DNA from: Undaria pinnatifida
Lineage: Eukaryota > Sar > Phaeophyceae > Laminariales > Alariaceae
DNA length: 64,000 bases
NCBI GenBank assembly: GCA_012845835.1
Contig: JABAKD010000002.1
Coordinates: 10,082,120-10,146,119, forward strand
Reading direction: 5' to 3'
The translations under genes and the position numbers were made by a program. The notes under the pieces are model-generated. The model saw only the letters and a list, made by a program, of their open reading frames with translations. It was not told the origin of the DNA and searched no databases. Below are positions 30,467 through 41,889 of the stretch, piece by piece. Position 1 is the stretch's first letter. Every line of letters begins with the position of its first letter.

Positions 30467-31735
30467 CTGGGTTGGCAGGCCAGCCGAAGGGTGCTTGTAT
30501 GCTACTACTAGCAGTGTAGAGTGTGTTGGTGTTCGTGTGTGTGTCCCAAAATGCACCCACGAGGTGGTTGTTTGCGTGCGAGGGTGTAGTTCGTCACGCC
30601 GTTTGATTTGAATCGCAGCCGTTTGAATTTTATGGTTTTGTAAGGACGAGGAGGGTTTTTTGGGAAGGGATTTTTTTGTCCGCAGCCCAGGGCACAACGA
30701 AGTGAAATGTTTGTGTGTTGTGTTGTTTTTTTTTTTGTTGTCCCGCATCGTGATGTAGCAGGATCGAACAGCAGAGGCGCAAACGTTCAAGCGCATGCAC
30801 CACCCGCGCTGGGTTGGCAGGCCAGCCGAAGGGTGGTTGTATGCTACTACTAGCAGTGTAGAGTGTGTTGGTGTTTGTGTGTGTGTCCCAAAATGCACCC
30901 ACGAGGTGGTTGTTTGCGTGCGAGGGTGTAGTTCGTCACGCCGTTTGATTTGAATCGCAGCCGTTTGAATTTTATGGTTTTGTAAGGACGAGAAGGGGTT
31001 TTTGGGAAGGGATTTTTTTGTCCGCAGCCCAGGGCACAACGAAGTGAAATGTTTGTGTGTTGTGTTGTTTTTTTTTTTGTTGTCCCGCATCGTGATGTAG
31101 CAGGATCGAACAGCAGAGGCGCAAACGTTCAAGCGCATGCACCACCCGCGCTGGGTTGGCAGGCCAGCCGAAGGGTGGTTGTATGCTACTACTAGCAGTG
31201 TAGAGTGTGTTGGTGTTTGTGTGTGTGTCCCAAAATGCACCCACGAGGTGGTTGTTTGCGTGCGAGGGTGTAGTTCGTCACGCCGTTTGATTTGAATCGC
31301 AGCCGTTTGAATTTTATGGTTTTGTAAGGACGAGAAGGGGTTTTTGGGAAGGGATTTTTTTGTCCGCAGCCCAGGGCACAACGAAGTGAAATGTTTGTGT
31401 GTTGTGTTGTTTTTTTTTTTGTTGTCCCGCATCGTGATGTAGCAGGATCGAACAGCAGAGGCGCAAACGTTCAAGCGCATGCACCACCAGCGCTGGGTTG
31501 GCAGGCCAGCCGAAGGGTGGTTGTATGCTACTACTAGCAGTGTAGAGTGTGTTGGTGTTCGTGTGTGTGTCCCAAAATGCACCACCAGCGCTGGGTTGGC
31601 AGGCCAGCCGAAGGGTGCTTGTATGCTACTACTAGCAGTGTAGAGTGTGTTGGTGTTCGTGTGTGTGTCCCAAAATGCACCACCAGCACTGGGTTGGCAG
31701 GGCAGCCGAACGGTGCTTGGATGCTAGTAGCAGTG
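30467..31735. repeat. 342-bp tandem array (3 copies) with 98-bp sub-array
   Basis: CTGGGTTGGCAGGCCAGCCG starts at 30467, 30809, 31151 and 31493, an exact 342-bp period with very few differences. After 31493 the unit shortens to 98 bp (starts 31493, 31591, 31689), each short unit being only the first part of the long unit. Since 342 is a multiple of three, the minus strand stays open for over 400 codons, but the translation is a repeat of non-domain sequence and codes for nothing recognisable. It adjoins the 5' side of the OTU exon. Confidence 0.95.
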
Positions 31736-31795
31736 TCGGGGGGGGGCGACGCGCCCCCCCCCGAACCCCCCCCCCCGGGCCCGACACAGTGTGCG
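31733..31795. other. GC-only hairpin capped by GTGTCGG/CCGACAC
   Basis: GTGTCGGGGGGGG at the left pairs with CCCGGGCCCGACAC at the right around G10/C10-type runs. A very stable stem-loop can form at the outer end of the tandem array. It could be a transposon end, recombination relic or slippage product. Confidence 0.6.
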
Positions 31796-32403
31796 TTGGA
31801 AGGACCCTCACCAGTGTGCGTTCGAAAAAGTACATGGAAAAACTATAGTATGTATTTTTAAAAAGATTGAGACTACGTGCACGTAACTACAACAACAGCA
31901 GGTCCTTGAGTTGTACCAGGCAGGTGGTTCGTACCTCGTACCGGTAAACTGCGAAACGAAATTAATTATAAATCATCCCTTATGCGTTACCGCCTCCAAA
32001 CAATATACCAACTCCTTCATCTAAAAATATCGATCGACAAATGCTACCTCGAGTAGGCTTTTCCATACTCGATTTCAACCACAACCAACCACGTAATATT
32101 TGCCAAACCAGAAACTGCACAGGGCACAACAGGGCACACACACAACCTGCAACATTCGGGAAGATTGCACAATATCGAAGCTTGACGATTCCTTGTAGCT
32201 GGCGCGGGTTCTACGGTCGATACGACCCCCGAACAGTGGAGTGGACTATAGGTCAGGACACGGTGGTGTTCTCCTCGTGAAGCGGTGGGGTGTTCGTGCG
32301 TGGTGGTGGTTTTGTTCTGGGCAAGTATTGGTGCAAGAAAGGAGAAAAGAAGCAGAAGTTTGTTGTGAGACAGAGATTTGTGAAATTGGAGCAGGCAATC
32401 ATC

Positions 32404-32534
32404 ATGTCGCAGGCTTCGGACTGGGCTAGCTACCCGGCGGAGGGGGGTCGGACTTTCTACCATAACAGGACGACGGGGGAGACAGTCTGGGAGCTTCCGG
32501 CCGGAATATCGCCAGCAAGCGTCCCCAGCGCGAG
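32404..32534 (+). CDS. WW gene exon 1: first WW domain
   Basis: Begins with ATG in MSQASDWASYPAEGGRTFYH and continues NRTTGETVWELPAGISPASV PSA(R). All WW landmarks are present: first Trp (W7), GRTFYHN strand with the aromatic pair, the T-x-E-T-V-W turn with second Trp (W29), and the closing Pro (P32). The start is the ATG directly before the domain; the frame upstream is open but has no better ATG. The donor GAG/GTAACG leaves two bases of an Arg codon, completed by the first base of exon 2. The 100 bp upstream would be 5' UTR or promoter. Confidence 0.8.
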
Positions 32535-33851
32535 GTAACGTGCACCCTTGCAAAAACCGCGGTAGTAGCAGCAGATGTAACAGCAACAGCAGCAGCGGCA
32601 GCAACATCTGATCAGAGCAGTTTGCGTGCCGGGTACAAGACACCATACACACGGCGGTCGGATCGCAGTTTTCCCCACAAGCTAAAGGGTTAGTATCTAG
32701 AGCTGCATCTCCGACACATCGCCTAGGTTCAGCAGCAGCAGCAGCAGTAGCGCTGTCAGACCTTCTCCCGTTTTACAGGACCCTGGCGGCGTGTCGGCAT
32801 ATGATACTTGGAGGTACTGCTGTATTTGATATTTGATACCAGGTACTGCTGTAAATTGAAACCCGCCGCAATTTTCCGGGATTTCTACGCGTTCTTGTGT
32901 GACTCGCCCCATCAGCTCTCGACCCACGTTTTTTTGTGACAAAACTACTTGGAAATAGACTCGGGTTTCATTTTTTTTGCGGTGAAGCGGTATCTACCGG
33001 TGTTGTATTGTTTGGTGTGGGTCGTGTAATCGTAATAATTTGTGCGGTGCGCTTTGGTCGTGCCATAAACGGCTCGTGCGACCACTGCTGCTCTGCCGGA
33101 CGCTCCGAGGATGCTGCTGCTGGGCAGCGAGCAATGTAGCTGCCTCCTACCCGTGTCTGTCAAGCGAACTCTAGGCCTGCTGCTTTTGTGCTGCTGTCGT
33201 ACTGCTCTCCTGGTACACAATTAATATTGCAGTCAGTCGTCGTCGTCGTCGTAAAAAGGACCTACGGCCAGACACGGACAAATAAAATGAAAGAAAATAG
33301 TCGGAGTTTTCTTCCAGCGATGGGGCAATGACGGGTTTTTTCTTCGTTTTTCTCTATTAAATGAATAATATTTTCCTCAGTTCGTCCATGGATGCCTCGG
33401 CACCCGGTACAACATGCTAATGCTATCATACCGCGAGGCTACAGCAGTGCCGGCCCTCTATTAAATGCAAGAAACCGAGACTTTTGCTTTAGGCAGGCTA
33501 CGTTTCGTATTTTGTGCTGGGTGTGTCATTAGACTATTAATAACTTCAGCGTAAGCAGCTGTCGAATTTCCTATTTGTACAGCAGTTGTCTTATGTATTT
33601 CCCAGTAGTTTTAGGCGTACTTTCTTATGAGGCTATTGTGACGGGGACCAGTAGTGTACCTATTCAACCTTTTGCTCGCATGGACCATTATGACTACCGG
33701 TGCGAAACTTGAGGGACTGCTGTTTGCGTTGTGCCCGTGCGTGCCCGTTGTGTCTGTTAATATGCTCCCCATCACATCATGAGCCGCGACTGCTGCTGTA
33801 CTTGCGGTATGCTTGCACATACTTATTGTACGACAGCTTGCGATAGCTAGG

Positions 33852-34150
33852 AATGTACACCGGTCTCCCCGGTGGCGTATCAGGTTATCCTCGAGCCTGG
33901 CATAGGTCAGTTTCGTGAGTTCGAGCCCCGCCGAGTGCATACTCGTATAAATTCGTTTGGTGGAAATCGTTTGGTGGACAAGTTGACTTGCGGAAAGCGC
34001 GAGAGCGTGAGTTAGCAACACTCGATCAACAATCGATGAGCAGTGGGATTGCTGAACCCTATGCGCGATAAAAATTGCAGGCAAGAACCGGGGAGAAGGG
34101 ATGACACCTGTGACCACGGCTTGTCCAGAAGCTGCAAAGTGAAAGTGTAC

Positions 34151-34175
<25 letters not shown>
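33852..34175 (+). mobile_element. SINE-A with TSD AGCTAGG and A26 tail
   Basis: A box TGGCGTATCAGG and B box GAGTTCGAGCCCC are present; the body matches the 18371 and 47029 copies. It ends in 26 A residues (34151-34176). A 7-bp duplication AGCTAGG lies at 33845-33851 and 34176-34182. The pure long tail suggests a young insertion. Confidence 0.9.
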
Positions 34176-34181
<6 letters not shown>

Positions 34182-34329
34182 GGCACCAGCACCTAGCTCA
34201 ATGTAAGACAACAACAACGTTGCATCTAGCACATGTTACACCATACCTCGGTACTGAGGCATTCTTACTGCGAAGTTATTGTTTTCTCCCCTGCAAGGTG
34301 TCTGGTGTGCTGGCTTGTGTATCACCTCC

Positions 34330-34560
34330 GACAGATCACGATCTAGATTATCTGCAGTAGATCCTATAGCTGTCGTTATGAGATGTTATGCTGGATCTGT
34401 TTTATGTGGAGTACAGATCCAACCCCGGAAGCATGTGGTAGATGATGCAGATCATACGGCTCCGACCCGGCAACATGAACTAGACCATACCAGGTACAGA
34501 TCTTCCTGAACTATTACTAGCTGTAATAGATCATTTGGTGATCTGTCCGACCTGTGTTTC
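34330..34560. repeat. AGATC-rich dispersed repeat
   Basis: Contains ATGAGATGTTATGCTGGATC and several AGATCAT steps, shared with the tandem array at 58530-58990 and more distantly with 63360-63680. Confidence 0.6.
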
Positions 34561-35144
34561 GCTTTCGTATTCAGCACGTTTGACATCGCATATCCGAATC
34601 ACGAATCACCGTTCTGTTTTCGCGATGCAGATTTCTGTGACGTAGTTTGTGACCACTGGGTTGCTCTTTCTATGTGGAAGAGCAGGTCAAGGATGAGGCA
34701 TCGGCACGGACACGGTGTGTTCTGAATGTAGATTGATGGGTAGATTGATGGTAGTGACATTTTAATGCGAAGAACATGCAGTTATCGAAGCCTGTCCTGA
34801 CCGCGGTCTTTCAGGCCATGGCGATTAATTGACATGAGAGCTAACAGCAACAAGTTGGCAACAACAACTGCACGCCGTACAGAATATTAACTCATGCACT
34901 ACAATCCGCAGCAGCATTGTGTACGTACCGCTATAGTTTGCGAATTTTACGTGCGGATTATGATACGGGTGCAACCAAGCAGCATGCAGATTGGCATGGC
35001 TTTGGTCCTTGTCCCCGTTTTACCTTATACCAGTGTGTATTACACAGTAGTTAGCGGCTATAATACAGAGCTGTGTAAGGTTATTGGTGGGGACACAGAG
35101 TGCCCCCTGCAGCCGTATCTTCACAGCAGTGGGTATTGCATCTC

Positions 35145-35235
35145 CCAGTAATACGCACGATCGGAGTATCACACGCAGCTGGCAAAGATGAGTTTCGACG
35201 AAATATTTATCTTCGATCTCTTAGCTGGAGTGTTT
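35145..35235 (+). repeat. Recurrent core motif copy
   Basis: CGATCGGAGTATCACACGCA followed by GCTGGCAAAGATGAGTTTCG and ACGAAATATTTATCTTCGAT. Compared with the 42953 copy it has six extra bases, which keeps the ATG frame (MSFDEIFIFDLLAGV). See the finding on this motif. Confidence 0.65.
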
Positions 35236-35344
35236 TTTTTTGTTGTAATATATCTCCAGGGTCTAATAATGGTGTGAAGAACCAGAACGGACACTGGGTG
35301 TTCTGGGTCCAGAACGGACACTGGTTGTTCTGGATGCCGGTGGG

Positions 35345-35590
35345 CACAAACACGTACTTGGTGCCTCGTCTCAACATGCCAGGTAACACCATAACTGGCG
35401 CAATTCTGAGCTGAATTTCTCGACAATCAAGAGAGTGCCGACCCCGATCGATGCTTCTTTTTGAAACATCTCGGTACCTCGTCTCAACACGCCAGGTAAC
35501 ACCATACCTGCCGAAATTCTGAGCTGAATTTCTCGACAAGCAAGAGAGTGCCGACCCCGATCGATGCTTCTTTTTGAAACATCCTTTTCC
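35345..35590. repeat. Tandem duplication, 115-bp unit
   Basis: CCTCGTCTCAACA(T/C)GCCAGG starts near 35362 and 35477. Both units run through TCTGAGCTGAATTTCTCGAC to GATCGATGCTTCTTTTTGAA. A distant relative lies at 36225-36335. Confidence 0.8.
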
Positions 35591-36770
35591 GGGTCCTACA
35601 AACATCCTAGTCTAATTCTGAGTGTTTCTCCCCCTTGTCGGGAGGGCGGTGCTAAACTGGTGATCGGGTTAACCTTTGGACTCGAGAGGGGAAAATTTAC
35701 CAAAGGAAGGGATAATGACAGCATCGGCCCACGTAAACGAAACACACCTGGCTGCTGGCGTAGGCGGTGGTTACTCCGTGGTTTCTAACGTTCTGATGTA
35801 CTGTACGACCCAAGAGTTGTTCGACAGGCCACAACAAAAACAGCATTATACTAGTCATGGTGCTGCGCGCTCGCTTTGTCCAGTTGATAAGGCTGTGTAT
35901 AGGCATCTCCATTGGTTTTGTTACGATTTTGACGCGTACTGCGACAGAGGCTCACCACTTTTCATTTCTGGGGTTCCTCTATTCGGGAGGTTAAGACATG
36001 TCCTTCTTGACCCAAAAACTGATGTGGAGGAACTAAAATCGTTGCGGGGGATGAAAAAATCCCATGGCCTAGGTACACAATGATAATCATGCAAAAAAAA
36101 ATGGCCTACTCTTTATTTTTTCCCGACGATTTTGGGTTAAGGAGCCCCTTCATTCAGAAACCGTTTCAGACGAAAATTGCTAATTTTCAGACGAAATGTG
36201 CTCCCTCTATGGTAGCACGCGTCTTTTGGGTCCCGACACGGTTCACGCGCAAGATTGCGTGTCATACCCCCTCCGCTGAAATCCCGAGCTGATTTTCTGC
36301 CCAACGGGGAGAGTGCAGACCCCGAGCGATGCGGGTAATAACAGATCATAAGACAGATCATCGCCGAGGCAGATCTCGACCAGATCTTTCCAAAGCCAGC
36401 GACCGATTTCGTCGTGTGTGCCGTCCTTGTCTTGGATATAATAATCGGCTTTGAAAATTCATATCAGGGGGGATGTTATCTTGCGTGTTGCACGGCGGTA
36501 TGTAGGTATGTGCACACCTGCCGCAGGTGCAAGTTTTTTTTCTTCGTCGTACTCGTGCGCGCCGGTTGACGGTTAGCGTAAAATCCGACCCAGAAAACAC
36601 TTGGTTACGACGAAAGCGAGTTTCTAATTTCTGACGGCAACACAAAATATTAATATACTGGTGGGGGCTCATTTCCAACGTCCTTTGTCCGATTTTTCAT
36701 GCATGACGCACCCACACAAACGCCCAATGACACGTAAGGCAGCCGAGCAATTTTGTCGTCTTGGCTTAGA

Positions 36771-36835
36771 TTGGGTTGGGTTGGGTTGGGTTGGGTTGGG
36801 TTGGGTTGGGTTGGGTTGGGTTGGGTTGGGTTGGG
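36771..36835. repeat. (TTGGG)13 pentanucleotide array
   Basis: Thirteen perfect TTGGG units. TTGGG is close to, but not the same as, the TTAGGG telomere-like tracts elsewhere in the window. G-rich on the plus strand and potentially quadruplex-forming. Confidence 0.95.
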
Positions 36836-37397
36836 ACGTTCCTGCTTCCCGCCAACGCACACAGTCGGCGACAGTTGCAAGTATCCACCAGCGCGAGTTC
36901 CTGGCGAGAGCTACTGCAGTGTTTTGTTTGAAGCGCGCATTGGCCAAGGTGCCTGTAATGTGATATAGCCGCAGTAATTACGTTATACGACCAGTACAGT
37001 GGATACGCCGATTTAAGAGCGCCACGTGACAAGCCGAAACAGGCGCTCTTGAATACACATTGCTCTTATCTGTAGTGGGAAATGTATGGCATCTAGTGTA
37101 GGCGAGACATGCCTATGTGACCGCTCTTAACGCCTTTACAACTGGAAACCCGTTTCTGGGGACAAAATTACTTGGATTTAGTATAGGGAGGGGATCGGGG
37201 GCTCTAAAGGGGTCAAGTCCCGAATACTCTTATCCCGGGCGCTCTTGAATCGGGGTACCCACTGCATCTTTTTATGGGTGTTTATGCCCAAAGTAGTACC
37301 GCGTGGTCATGTAAAAGGCACAAGGAACTCTACAGGCACAAAGCGAACGAATCTCAGTCGGGATCCCAGGCCCCAAGATGATGTATCATGTTCAGTA

Positions 37398-37571
37398 GTG
37401 GTCCCTCTTCAGTGCCGGTTGAGTAGTACCGGCTGCCCGTTTTTTAACGCCTGTGAAATCGTTTGGCACAGATGGGAACAACCATTGCCGGCCCTACTGT
37501 GAGTAGCCCCGGTTCACGCTATAGCGTAGTGCCGGTATTTCCGACTGGCGCATACCGGCGCTATTGAGGAT
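37398..37571. mobile_element. Foldback/MITE-like element, GTGGTCCC family
   Basis: GTGGTCCCTCTTCAGTGCCGG at the left, central CGTTTGGCACAGATGGGAAC, right end diverged near GGATCACGACTG. Same family as 5763 and 63701. Confidence 0.55.
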
Positions 37572-39387
37572 CACGACTGTACCTGGTAGCATATTGCCAG
37601 TTCCACGACGGACCTATTTTACCAAGAATTGCACCCGTCTGAAGTCCTGTACACGCGTGTTCCTACACACGCACTGAACAGAAGGCAAAAACGAAAAGCT
37701 CTCAAGAGCACACTCGGAAGCATTTCCTCCCGCCCTTGACTTTACAAGCCGGAAAACTGCTGCAGTCTGTTAATAGTACCTTTGAGGCCATCTCTTACAT
37801 GAAGCTGATTATGAAATCCGGTAATGGAGGTTTCAGCATCTTCGCAGGCGTGGTTGACCCGGGGAACGTTAGAATCGGGCCAGCTTTTCTCTAATTCGGA
37901 CTACCCTTTTTGCGAGACGCACCCAACGACGTTTGCAGTCGTTTCAGGATATTATAAAGTTCGATTTTTTTCGATACACGGTAGTGTCCTCGAAATCAGC
38001 TTCGGACGCTATTTATCCGAAAAATAAGCCGTTCTTTCAGATGAAACGGCAATATGTATCCAAAGTCGCTTTCGTTTTTGATGAAATAAGCCCAAACTCC
38101 TATCCTGAAGAAACGGCATACGTCGTTAGATCCGTCTCGCAAAATGGCTAGTGGAAATTTGAGAAACGCGGCCGCGATTCCCTCGTTCTCCGGGTCAAAA
38201 ACGCCTGCAAAGGTGTTGAAACCTCCTTTTTCGGATATGTTACTACAGCTAGCCTTAACCCCTTTTCCACTGCAAAACGGATAACATATTAGTTCGAAGT
38301 AGTTTTCCCCTAAACCATGTGTGCTTTTTTGACAGGTTTACTCGTGTAAATCAAATGACGCTCTCTCGTTGTCGCGCCGAGGCTTCTATTAATGTTCCTA
38401 CATAGCTGACTCTGCTGTACGGTCAGAATTAGCTTGTTTTAAATAGTGATGTTATTAATACGTGCCGTTACTATCGCTAGTAGTAGCTATCTATCATGCT
38501 GCACGCTGTATGCAACACTGCGTGGGGTGACACTTCGAAGTATTATCGTATATGCAGCGTGCAATACACCAGGAATATTACATGATACCAGGTACGTACC
38601 TCAGAGAGTATGAGAGGCAACGTGAACCATGAATGTAGGAGTAAAATGTGGAGCAAATACTTGGGAAGTATATTACCCCGTTTGGCAGGCACTTCTGATA
38701 TCGAGCAATAAAGCTGAATTATTACAGCGCTAATATCTGGTGAGCTGGACGAAATACAACAACGGCAGCAGTCGTACAATCAGGACATTATAAACATTAC
38801 CGGTAACTATTACCTTGTAACAATAATGAATAGTTGTAACTTGTATATTCTTACACTCGTACTTGTATTTATTCTGAAAGAAGAGTTCTGTCAGTCGCCG
38901 ACGTAAAATGAAGTTAGTCCGGTCGGAAGTGCACCCACAGGCGATTTGGGCTCTTTGCTCTTTTTTCCCTCGTGGACTCGCATCGAACTGCGGCCACGCT
39001 GGCAGGCGCTCTCAGCAGATGATTATTGTTATTTGTTATCAATACGTAGGCATAAAAAACGAAAGGGATTAAAGTCAGCTGTCCTGTGTCTGTTAGGACA
39101 CGCACTACAGTACTAGGAATTAAGAGTGGAATAAGTAGTGTGTGTTCTTCACGTGGAACTGATATTTCCACCCATTTACATCGAGCAGAACCAGTGTCCG
39201 TGCCGATGCCTGCTAACGAGACGAGCTCTGCGGTCTCAAAACTACGAGACAGAGATGCACATTTGCGAATACAGCAACGAGGCGATTTGGCCATGCGAAG
39301 AACCGCAGCGAATAAGCGGACAAAAAATGAGTGCAAGCCATCACACCAGGCTATTTGCAGCTAAAAAAGGCAGTACCGTAGTGGTTA

Positions 39388-39388
<1 letters not shown>

Positions 39389-39475
<87 letters not shown>

Positions 39476-39517
39476 GCTGTTGCTGTTGTTGTTGTTGTTG
39501 TTGTTGTGGTTGTTGTG

Positions 39518-39550
<33 letters not shown>

Positions 39551-39552
39551 GT
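39389..39552. repeat. (TTG)n trinucleotide microsatellite, ~160 bp
   Basis: More than 50 TTG units with rare CTG/TGG/TCG variants. It produces long poly-Leu and poly-Thr frames on opposite strands; neither should be taken as a gene. Confidence 0.95.
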
Positions 39553-40314
39553 GGTGGTGGTGGTTCTCACATTAACTCGCATTATCAAATCCGTGGTCAC
39601 GGGACATGCTCCAGTCTCGCTGGAATGGAGTAATACCCTAGGGAAAAGGGTATTATATTTAAACCGCTAACCTTATCCCACCCTTGACAACGTGGTCCTC
39701 GTTTCGGGTGCGGAACGCTTGGAATTGGAGTTAGAGCGATATTTGTTTTTGCAGCGTGACCGGAGTTTTCCTTCGCTCGCTCGCAATAACATGGTTGCAA
39801 GGTGTGGCCAACGAAAGAGCTCATGATGCGTTTGGTAGAAACAAGGCCGAAAGAGACGGGCAGAGGCTTGCACATCACTACATTGATACCAACACGATAT
39901 GATGCACAAGAACAGTTTTATTTGTAGAATCTCTGGTGCTCCGACCCATGTACACAAGTCGAATCCAGAGGCTACACTCTCTCCCCACCCCTCACCTTCC
40001 ACCCTCCAGGCGGGGCCAAATACAAGGAAGAGGCCAGGCAAGACAGGGCAAGGGTTGCTGGGTTACTGTTGCGGCTGACAACAGAGTTCACACCTGACTG
40101 CAGCACACTTTTAATTATGCAGCAGTGCAAAATCTCTGCGGCACTCCTTTTCTCGACTCGTGACACTTGATTGACACGACAGGCCAGTAGATTGCTGATG
40201 GATGACAGTTGGTTGGTCACAAATGACGCTCGGTTGATACTGAATGGCACTGGATTGATGATGATGGCGCTTGACTGCAATGCTTGACAACTACAGCAGT
40301 TAGTACAGGACACC

Positions 40315-40497
40315 TACTACAGTAGGTGGCCCTATATAGTGCGGGTATGTGTCAACGAAAATTTACCCACACTATAACGGGCACCCGCACTATATAAAAA
40401 CCGGCCACTACAGAGGGGTCTATATTGTGCCAAACGATTTCACCCGCACAATATCGGACACCCGCACTATATGACCCGCACTATACAGGGCCCCCTA
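40315..40497. mobile_element. Foldback element, AGGTGGCCCTATATAGTGCGGG ends
   Basis: The left end GTGGCCCTATATAGTGCGGG is mirrored by CCCGCACTATACAGGGCCCC at the right. Several internal CCCGCACTATA/TATAGTGCGGG steps allow extensive foldback. The centre has GTGCCAAACGATTTCACCCG, the inverse of the GTGGTCCC family centre, so the two families are related. Confidence 0.65.
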
Positions 40498-40659
40498 CTG
40501 TACCTGGTACGATATTACTATTTATAGTAAGAAATGGGAATATTGGCCGAGGCTGGATATCTTATCTGCGAAAGGGTGCGTTGTACACTAACTTCAGTAT
40601 ATATGTTTTGTTAATCACTTTTACTCTTCAGCTAGCTCAACTCGTAAGAGGTTTTGCCC

Positions 40660-40934
40660 TCAGCGACCTTCTGGACAAGCCGTGGCCACGTTGGACAAGC
40701 CGTGGCCACGTTGGACAAGCCGTGGCCACGTGTGCCTTTCCGTTTACCCCCCGGTACGTACGTTCGCGTGCATCGCGCGTAAGGTTCAGCTTTCACACTT
40801 TTCAGCTTTTTATGCTCGTCGACTTTCGTCGAATCAAGCTCTCGCGCTTTCCGTTAGTATTAGCAATTTTTTTCGCAAGAAGAAAGTCCCGACGAGCACG
40901 ATTGTCCACTCGGGACGATTCGAACCAGATTCGT
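40660..40934 (-). mobile_element. Diverged inverted SINE-A copy with internal triplication
   Basis: Minus-strand SINE-A body (GACAAGCCGTGGCCACG, CTCTCGCGCTTTCCG). The 20-bp unit TTGGACAAGCCGTGGCCACG occurs three times at about 40671-40731. The head is cut by the MITE at 40935. Confidence 0.6.
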
Positions 40935-41185
40935 GAGTCATCCCAAGGTAGGGCTTGCAGTTGTATGATTGCGCCAAAAAGTCCCTGGGCGATTGAGTTC
41001 CTCACGTGAGGAACTGCCGGTCAATGAAGTGTTTTCACGGTTACATTGTTTTTTAACACTAAGGCGTAGAAGCTTGGTCGGGTTGCGCGAACGAATGCCT
41101 TCGAAGTCTTTTTTTGGGTGAGATACTGAGTTCCTCATGTGAGGAGCTCAGGGACTGATGCTGCAACCCTACCGTGGGATGGCTC
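40935..41185. mobile_element. MITE, GAGYCATCCCA family, TSD TCGT
   Basis: Left GAGTCATCCCAAGGTAGGGC, right inverted CCCTACCGTGGGATGGCTC, 4-bp TSD TCGT on both sides. It inserted into the end of an older SINE-A copy. No ORF. Confidence 0.85.
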
Positions 41186-41215
41186 TCGTTGTCTTTTTGG
41201 TAGGGACGACATTCA

Positions 41216-41670
41216 CCTCGCTTGCTGTATTTGTAATATGTATCTCTGTCTTAGGATTGGCGACCTCAGAGCCCCACATCGGCACGGTAAAAATCATGGG
41301 CGTAAAATCGTTCATGAGCTGATGATAATGTGAAAAGGAAGTACAGGCAGATATGTTAAGATTGCGGTAGACCACACTACCAACTTATTACGTAGGGTAT
41401 TTCGTACTTACCGTCTGCATGATCGCCTCCCAACTTATGCCAAATGAAGTACCTGGTATGACTAACGAAGTAGCGTAAGTGAGCGCGGGTACACCAAGTG
41501 TTCCTTTCAAAACACTGATGATTTGCACTTCTCCCCCTCGTGCTCAATGGTGGTAACATTGCATGACCACATCACCTCGCCTGTTGTATTTTGCGATATG
41601 TACCTCTTTCTTGTAATTGGCGATGTCAGAGCTCCCCACACCGGCACGGTAAAATCATGGTAACTACATG
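41216..41670. repeat. Duplicated ~100-bp segment, copies at 41216 and 41572
   Basis: CTGTATTT(G)TAATATGTATCTC and ATTGGCGACCTCAGAGCCCC...CACGGTAAAA recur about 355 bp apart with moderate divergence. Non-coding. Confidence 0.55.
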
Positions 41671-41889
41671 GTTGTACCTATCGATTGAAATATTCTATCT
41701 TGCGATCCATGTACAACAGCAAATTATGAAGCTATACCACGTTGTATACCACACCTAAAGATTGCATTATATACCACACCTAATATCAAATCTGCTAAAA
41801 TATTAAACAATACCAGGCAGGTGATATAAAGGGATGTATTCTTGCTACAGCCGCCAGGTTTGTGCCCTTCAAGGATTTATAGTTTCCGC

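Noticed and set aside
30335-31585. Minus-strand open frame of about 416 codons with three internal repeats
   Set aside because: It is the reading of a 342-bp non-coding tandem array; the period is divisible by three, so the frame stays open by arithmetic. No domain and no codon signature.
35676-36083. Plus-strand frame of 135 codons
   Set aside because: No domain, no third-position bias, lies in intron 1 of the WW gene and has no convincing splice signals; cannot be supported.
39138-39600. Poly-Leu and poly-Thr open frames
   Set aside because: Both are translations of one (TTG)n microsatellite on opposite strands.
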